Shown here: piece by piece, positions 60,512 through 64,000 of the stretch | Position numbering within the stretch: the first letter of the stretch is position 1 | Layout: each line of letters opens with the position of its first letter | DNA from: JALEFZ01 sp038527485 | GTDB lineage: Bacteria > Bacteroidota > Bacteroidia > J057 | Direction of reading: 5' to 3' | Length of the DNA stretch: 64,000 nt | NCBI GenBank assembly: GCA_038527485.1 | Contig: JBCBFT010000015.1 | Location: 1-64,000 of the forward strand | Notes under the pieces: model-generated | What the model was told of the DNA's origin: nothing | The model's input: only the letters and a program-made list of their open reading frames with translations | Database searches by the model: none | Position numbers and translations under genes: made by a program

Positions 60512-63052
60512 TTACTCTTCTGATTCTTCTTCTTTCTCCTTTTTGGGAGCAGATGATTCTATCTTTTTCTCAGCCTCGCGAGGCTCTACCGTAATCTTTT
60601 CTGTCTCTGTATCAAAGTCCACAAAAAGGTGGTCTCCCTCACTCACATGACTCTCAAGGATGGCATCGGCAATCGGATCTTCTAGATACTTCTGCAAGGC
60701 GCGCTGTAGTGGACGCGCACCAAACTGCTTGTCAAATCCTTTCTCAGCAATGAATTCCTTCGCCTTTTCAGACAGGCCAATCGTATAGCCCTTCTCCTCG
60801 ATACGAGCAAATACATCTTTCAACTGAAGATCGATGATACGTAGGATATCTTCCTTCTCCAACTCGTTGAAGATGATGATCTCGTCGATACGGTTGAGGA
60901 ACTCTGGACGGAAGACCTTCTTCATAGAGTTTTGGATGGTCGAGCGCATCAGATCCGCTGTCTGGTCCTTACGGGCCTGCGTGCTGAAACCTACCCCTGT
61001 ACCAAAGCTCTTCAACTCACGTACCCCAACATTAGAGGTCATGATGATGACAGTATTCTTAAAGTCGATACGACGACCTAGCCCATCTGTTAAGATTCCA
61101 TCGTCCAGCACCTGGAGTAGAATATTGAAGATATCAGGGTGTGCCTTCTCGATCTCATCCAGCAGGACGACTGAGTAAGGACGGCGGCGTACGCGCTCTG
61201 TCAACTGTCCCCCTTCTTCGTAACCCACGTATCCGGGAGGCGCTCCGACCAAGCGAGAGACCGTAAACTTCTCCATGTACTCAGACATGTCAAGACGGAT
61301 CAATGCCTCATCAGAGTCAAATAGATATTTTGCAAGGGCCTTGGCCAACTCTGTTTTACCTACACCTGTCTGGCCTAGGAAAATAAACGAGCCGATGGGC
61401 TTCTCAGGATCTTTCAACCCTAGACGAGAACGCTTGATGGCTTTGATCAGTTTGTCGATGGCATCGTTTTGGCCGATGATCACATCTTTGAGCTGATCGC
61501 CCATTTTCTTCAATTTGGCTACTTCACCTGCAGCTACTTTCGTCACAGGGATACCTGTCATCATGGAGACAACCGAGGCGACATCCGATTCATTGACCGT
61601 ATATCTCTTGTTCTTTGTCTCTTCTTCCCACTCTACCTTGGCTTGCTCTAGCTGCTCTAGGAGACGCTTTTCCTGGTCGCGAAGCTGAGCGGCTTCCTCG
61701 TAGCGTTGACTTTTGACAACTTTATTTTTTAGCTCCTTTACTTCCTCGATCTTTCCCTCCAAATCCAAAATGCTCTGCGGCACATGGATATTGGTGATAT
61801 GCACACGGCTACCCGCCTCATCGAGTACGTCGATGGCTTTGTCGGGGAAGTAACGGTCACTCACATAGCGCTCACTCAAACTCACACAAGCAGCGATCGC
61901 TTCTGGTGTATAGTTCACATTGTGGTGATCTTCGTACTTAGATTTGATATTGTTGAGGATGGCGAGTGTTTCTTCAGGAGAAGTAGGCTCTACCATGACC
62001 TTCTGAAAACGACGCTCTAGGGCACCATCTTTCTCAATATACTGACGGTACTCATCTAATGTTGTCGCACCGATGCATTGAATCTCACCGCGGGCAAGCG
62101 CAGGCTTAAAGATATTGGATGCATCCAGTGAACCAGATGCACCACCTGCACCTACGATAGTATGAAGCTCATCAATGAAGAGGATGACATCAGGGGATTT
62201 CTCCAACTCAGCCATCACAGCTTTCATACGCTCTTCAAACTGTCCTCTGTACTTAGTGCCTGCTACCAGAGAGGCGATATCCAACGTCACTACACGTTTG
62301 TTGTAAAGGACACGACTCACTTTGCGCTGTACGATGCGTAGGGCAAGACCTTCTGCAATAGCTGTCTTACCTACACCTGGCTCTCCAATAAGTACAGGAT
62401 TGTTTTTCTTACGACGGCTCAGGATCTGAGCGACCCGTTCGATTTCTTTCTCCCGTCCCACGATGGGATCGAGTTTGTTTTCTTCGGCTGCTTTCGTGAG
62501 ATCACGTCCGAAATTGTCAAGAACGGGTGTTTTGGATTTTGTCTGTTTACGACGTTCTGAAGGATTGCTCATGTCTCCTGTATCTGGTGTTTCTACGGAC
62601 ATACGAGGACCACTCCCTTCCTCTTTTTGTTCCAGTTCGGCGCGAACTACATCATATGTGACGCCAAAGCGGGACAAAATCTGTGCTGCTACATTGTTTT
62701 CCTCGCGGAGTATAGATAGTAATAAATGCTCTGTACCAATGACGGTACTCTTTAGAAGTTTGGCTTCAAGCCGAGTGATCTTAAGAACCTTTTCTGCCTG
62801 ACGCGTCAGGGGAAGGTTGGTCAAGTTAATCGTCGCTACGGTCCCTTTCACAGCATTTTCGATGCTTCGCTTCAACTGAGAAAGGTCTACACTTAAATTA
62901 ACGAGTATTTTGATGGCCAATCCTTCTCCTTCACGGATCAGACCAAGGAGCAGATGCTCAGGCCCTATATAATCGTGTCCCAGCCGGATGGCTTCCTCCC
63001 TACTGAAGGAAATAACATCCTTGACTCGATCTGAAAAATTTGAATCCGGCAT
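60512..63052 (-). CDS. clpC: ClpC-type AAA+ chaperone, ATPase subunit of Clp protease
   Basis: An 846-aa class I Clp/Hsp100 protein. Two ClpN repeats (about 1-145) open with FSDRVKDVISFSREEAIRLGHDYIGPEHLLLGLI. The first AAA module has Walker A GEPGVGKT, followed by a UVR/M-domain segment (SQRYEEAAQLRDQEKRL) that marks ClpC rather than ClpB. The second AAA module has GQTGVGKT and the RPEFLNRIDEIIIF segment. An acidic, charged tail closes the protein. It unfolds substrates for ClpP and refolds aggregates. ATG 63052 was chosen for the start because ClpN begins there. Monocistronic here. Confidence 0.95.
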   Translation of the reverse strand: MPDSNFSDRVKDVISFSREEAIRLGHDYIGPEHLLLGLIREGEGLAIKILVNLSVDLSQLKRSIENAVKGTVATINLTNLPLTRQAEKVLKITRLEAKLLKSTVIGTEHLLLSILREENNVAAQILSRFGVTYDVVRAELEQKEEGSGPRMSVETPDTGDMSNPSERRKQTKSKTPVLDNFGRDLTKAAEENKLDPIVGREKEIERVAQILSRRKKNNPVLIGEPGVGKTAIAEGLALRIVQRKVSRVLYNKRVVTLDIASLVAGTKYRGQFEERMKAVMAELEKSPDVILFIDELHTIVGAGGASGSLDASNIFKPALARGEIQCIGATTLDEYRQYIEKDGALERRFQKVMVEPTSPEETLAILNNIKSKYEDHHNVNYTPEAIAACVSLSERYVSDRYFPDKAIDVLDEAGSRVHITNIHVPQSILDLEGKIEEVKELKNKVVKSQRYEEAAQLRDQEKRLLEQLEQAKVEWEEETKNKRYTVNESDVASVVSMMTGIPVTKVAAGEVAKLKKMGDQLKDVIIGQNDAIDKLIKAIKRSRLGLKDPEKPIGSFIFLGQTGVGKTELAKALAKYLFDSDEALIRLDMSEYMEKFTVSRLVGAPPGYVGYEEGGQLTERVRRRPYSVVLLDEIEKAHPDIFNILLQVLDDGILTDGLGRRIDFKNTVIIMTSNVGVRELKSFGTGVGFSTQARKDQTADLMRSTIQNSMKKVFRPEFLNRIDEIIIFNELEKEDILRIIDLQLKDVFARIEEKGYTIGLSEKAKEFIAEKGFDKQFGARPLQRALQKYLEDPIADAILESHVSEGDHLFVDFDTETEKITVEPREAEKKIESSAPKKEKEEESEE

Positions 63053-63279
63053 ATTATTTTTCGCTGTATCTCTATCGCCTTTATTAATAGACACAAACAG
63101 GCCCTGCTTTGTTACACATCTAGAGCAAAAGCCTGAAATTCTTGCTAATAGACTATGAAAGCTTGCCGTAATTGTGCCATGATAGACATCCCTGCCAAGA
63201 TGACAGTATACCTACCAAATAAAACGCATTACTCACAGTGAGGTTACGGCCAAATCTAACCTATAGTCATATATGCTGG

Positions 63280-63999
63280 CTAGACGACAAAGAAGGCAAT
63301 AACTACCGCGATGACGAGCAGGTTGACCAAAGCTAAGGGGAGTAATCGCTTCCAACCTAAGTCCATCAGCTGATTATACTTGAATCGGGGAAGGGTCCAG
63401 CGTACCCAAATAAAGACGAAAATAAAGAAAACTGTCTTTATAAAGAACCAGCCGATCCCCCACAGCATCTGATAAAGCGGTTCCCATTCTGTCACACCTA
63501 GCATGCCCTCGAAGGGTCCCAAATATCCTCCCACAAAAAGGGTGACAATCAACATGGAGCCTACCACAATGTGGATATATTCTGCTAGGAAGAAAAGCGC
63601 AAATTTCATCGAACTATACTCGGTATGAAATCCACCTACTAGCTCCTGCTCTGCTTCTACGAGGTCAAAAGGGGCACGATTGGCCTCCGCAAAAGCACAA
63701 ATAACGAATATGATGAAGCCGATGGGATTGACAAACATGTTCCACGCCATGCGCTGTGCCTCCACAATGGCTCCAGGACGCAAAAATCCTCCTACTCCTT
63801 CAAAACGCGCATTTGTTAGCAAAATGACACTTACGACAGCCAAGCCCATCGCCAATTCGTAGCTGATCATCTGGGCTGAAGAACGCAACCCGCCCAAAAG
63901 GGGATACTTACTATTGGAAGACCATCCCGCCAGCGTGATTCCATAAACAGAGATGGACGTGATCGCTAGCACATACAGAATCCCAATATTGACATCTGC
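63280..63999 (-). CDS. nuoH: NADH-quinone oxidoreductase subunit H, C-terminal part (cut by window edge)
   Basis: The C-terminal 239 residues of NuoH; the frame is open at the right edge. It reads ADVNIGILYVLAITSISVYGITLAGWSSNSKYPLLGGLRSSAQMISYELAMGL, a NuoH hallmark lining the quinone site, then FAEANRAPFDLVEAEQELVGGFHTEYSSMKFALFFLAEY, also diagnostic. Five to six hydrophobic helices follow, ending in a C-terminal helix. It belongs to the membrane arm of proton-pumping complex I. The rest of the nuo operon presumably continues beyond the window on this strand. clpC follows about 227 bp downstream. Confidence 0.96.
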   Translation of the reverse strand, partial: ADVNIGILYVLAITSISVYGITLAGWSSNSKYPLLGGLRSSAQMISYELAMGLAVVSVILLTNARFEGVGGFLRPGAIVEAQRMAWNMFVNPIGFIIFVICAFAEANRAPFDLVEAEQELVGGFHTEYSSMKFALFFLAEYIHIVVGSMLIVTLFVGGYLGPFEGMLGVTEWEPLYQMLWGIGWFFIKTVFFIFVFIWVRWTLPRFKYNQLMDLGWKRLLPLALVNLLVIAVVIAFFVV

Positions 64000-64000
64000 A

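Noticed and set aside
1..64000. CRISPR array, rRNA or tRNA genes
   Set aside because: No regularly spaced repeats, no rRNA-like stretch and no cloverleaf with T-loop consensus were found by eye on either strand.

Overview
The window is a chromosomal stretch of a Bacteroidota bacterium, most likely a pigmented aerobic member of the Cytophagales/Saprospirales type rather than an intestinal Bacteroides. The evidence is a set of proteins typical of that phylum (TonB-dependent receptor paired with a DUF4249 lipoprotein; DUF4328, DUF4159, DUF4340, DUF6089-type and DUF3109 proteins), several promoter-like TAnnTTTG boxes, weak ribosome binding sites, AcnB, ClpC, a complex I gene and a ketocarotenoid cluster. 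The genus cannot be fixed from the sequence alone. No rRNA, tRNA or CRISPR array was seen.

Layout. 1-3.8 kb: the right end of an IS5-family element, a DUF1684 protein, a DUF3109 protein, and a two-gene unit of a FeeM/LuxI-like N-acyl amino acid synthase with a frameshifted methyltransferase. 3.8-7.4 kb: TonB receptor and DUF4249 lipoprotein. 7.5-14 kb: Uma2 nuclease-like protein, SRPBCC protein, a two-gene secreted unit (NADase-type glycan-binding protein plus NlpC/P60-like protein), aroQ, and an operon of FKBP isomerase, CHAP amidase and DprE1-like FAD oxidase. 14-24 kb: HD-PycTM membrane protein, a serine beta-lactamase-like hydrolase, acnB and a 1099-aa propeller/barrel outer-membrane protein. 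24-29.5 kb: Wzx-like flippase, EGF-like lipoprotein, FeS-type photolyase, NTF2-like protein and a small membrane protein. 29.7-36.4 kb: an AAA+ ATPase divergent from a giant CHAT-like/transmembrane/TPR protein. 36.4-45 kb: DUF4328, M61 peptidase flanked by two copies of a 103-bp palindromic element, DUF2461, DUF4159, DUF4340, and a DUF6089-type barrel gene broken by one in-frame stop. 45-52.5 kb: pgi, gcvH, S41 protease, a lipoprotein and two related barrel proteins (one with a LysM-like tail). 52.5-57.8 kb: ECF sigma factor followed by crtB, an unknown gene, crtYcd, ispH, crtZ and crtW. 57.8-64 kb: an RloA/RloB (AbiL-like) defence pair, a CoA-binding protein, clpC and the C-terminal part of nuoH.

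How it fits together. The carotenoid cluster supplies precursor (IspH), phytoene (CrtB), cyclisation (CrtYcd), 3-hydroxylation (CrtZ) and 4-ketolation (CrtW), so astaxanthin-type pigments are predicted; the phytoene desaturase crtI is not in the window and must lie elsewhere. Housekeeping genes (aroQ, acnB, pgi, gcvH, clpC, nuoH) are interleaved with envelope genes. Candidate signalling, conflict or defence modules are HD-PycTM, CHAT-TM-TPR with its AAA+ neighbour, the RloA/RloB pair and the FeeM-like synthase/methyltransferase pair.

Mobile DNA is modest: one IS5-family end, two short IS5-like MITEs whose ends resemble that IS end, two copies of a 103-bp MITE around the M61 gene, and a 392-bp multi-hairpin element bounded by 14-bp inverted repeats.
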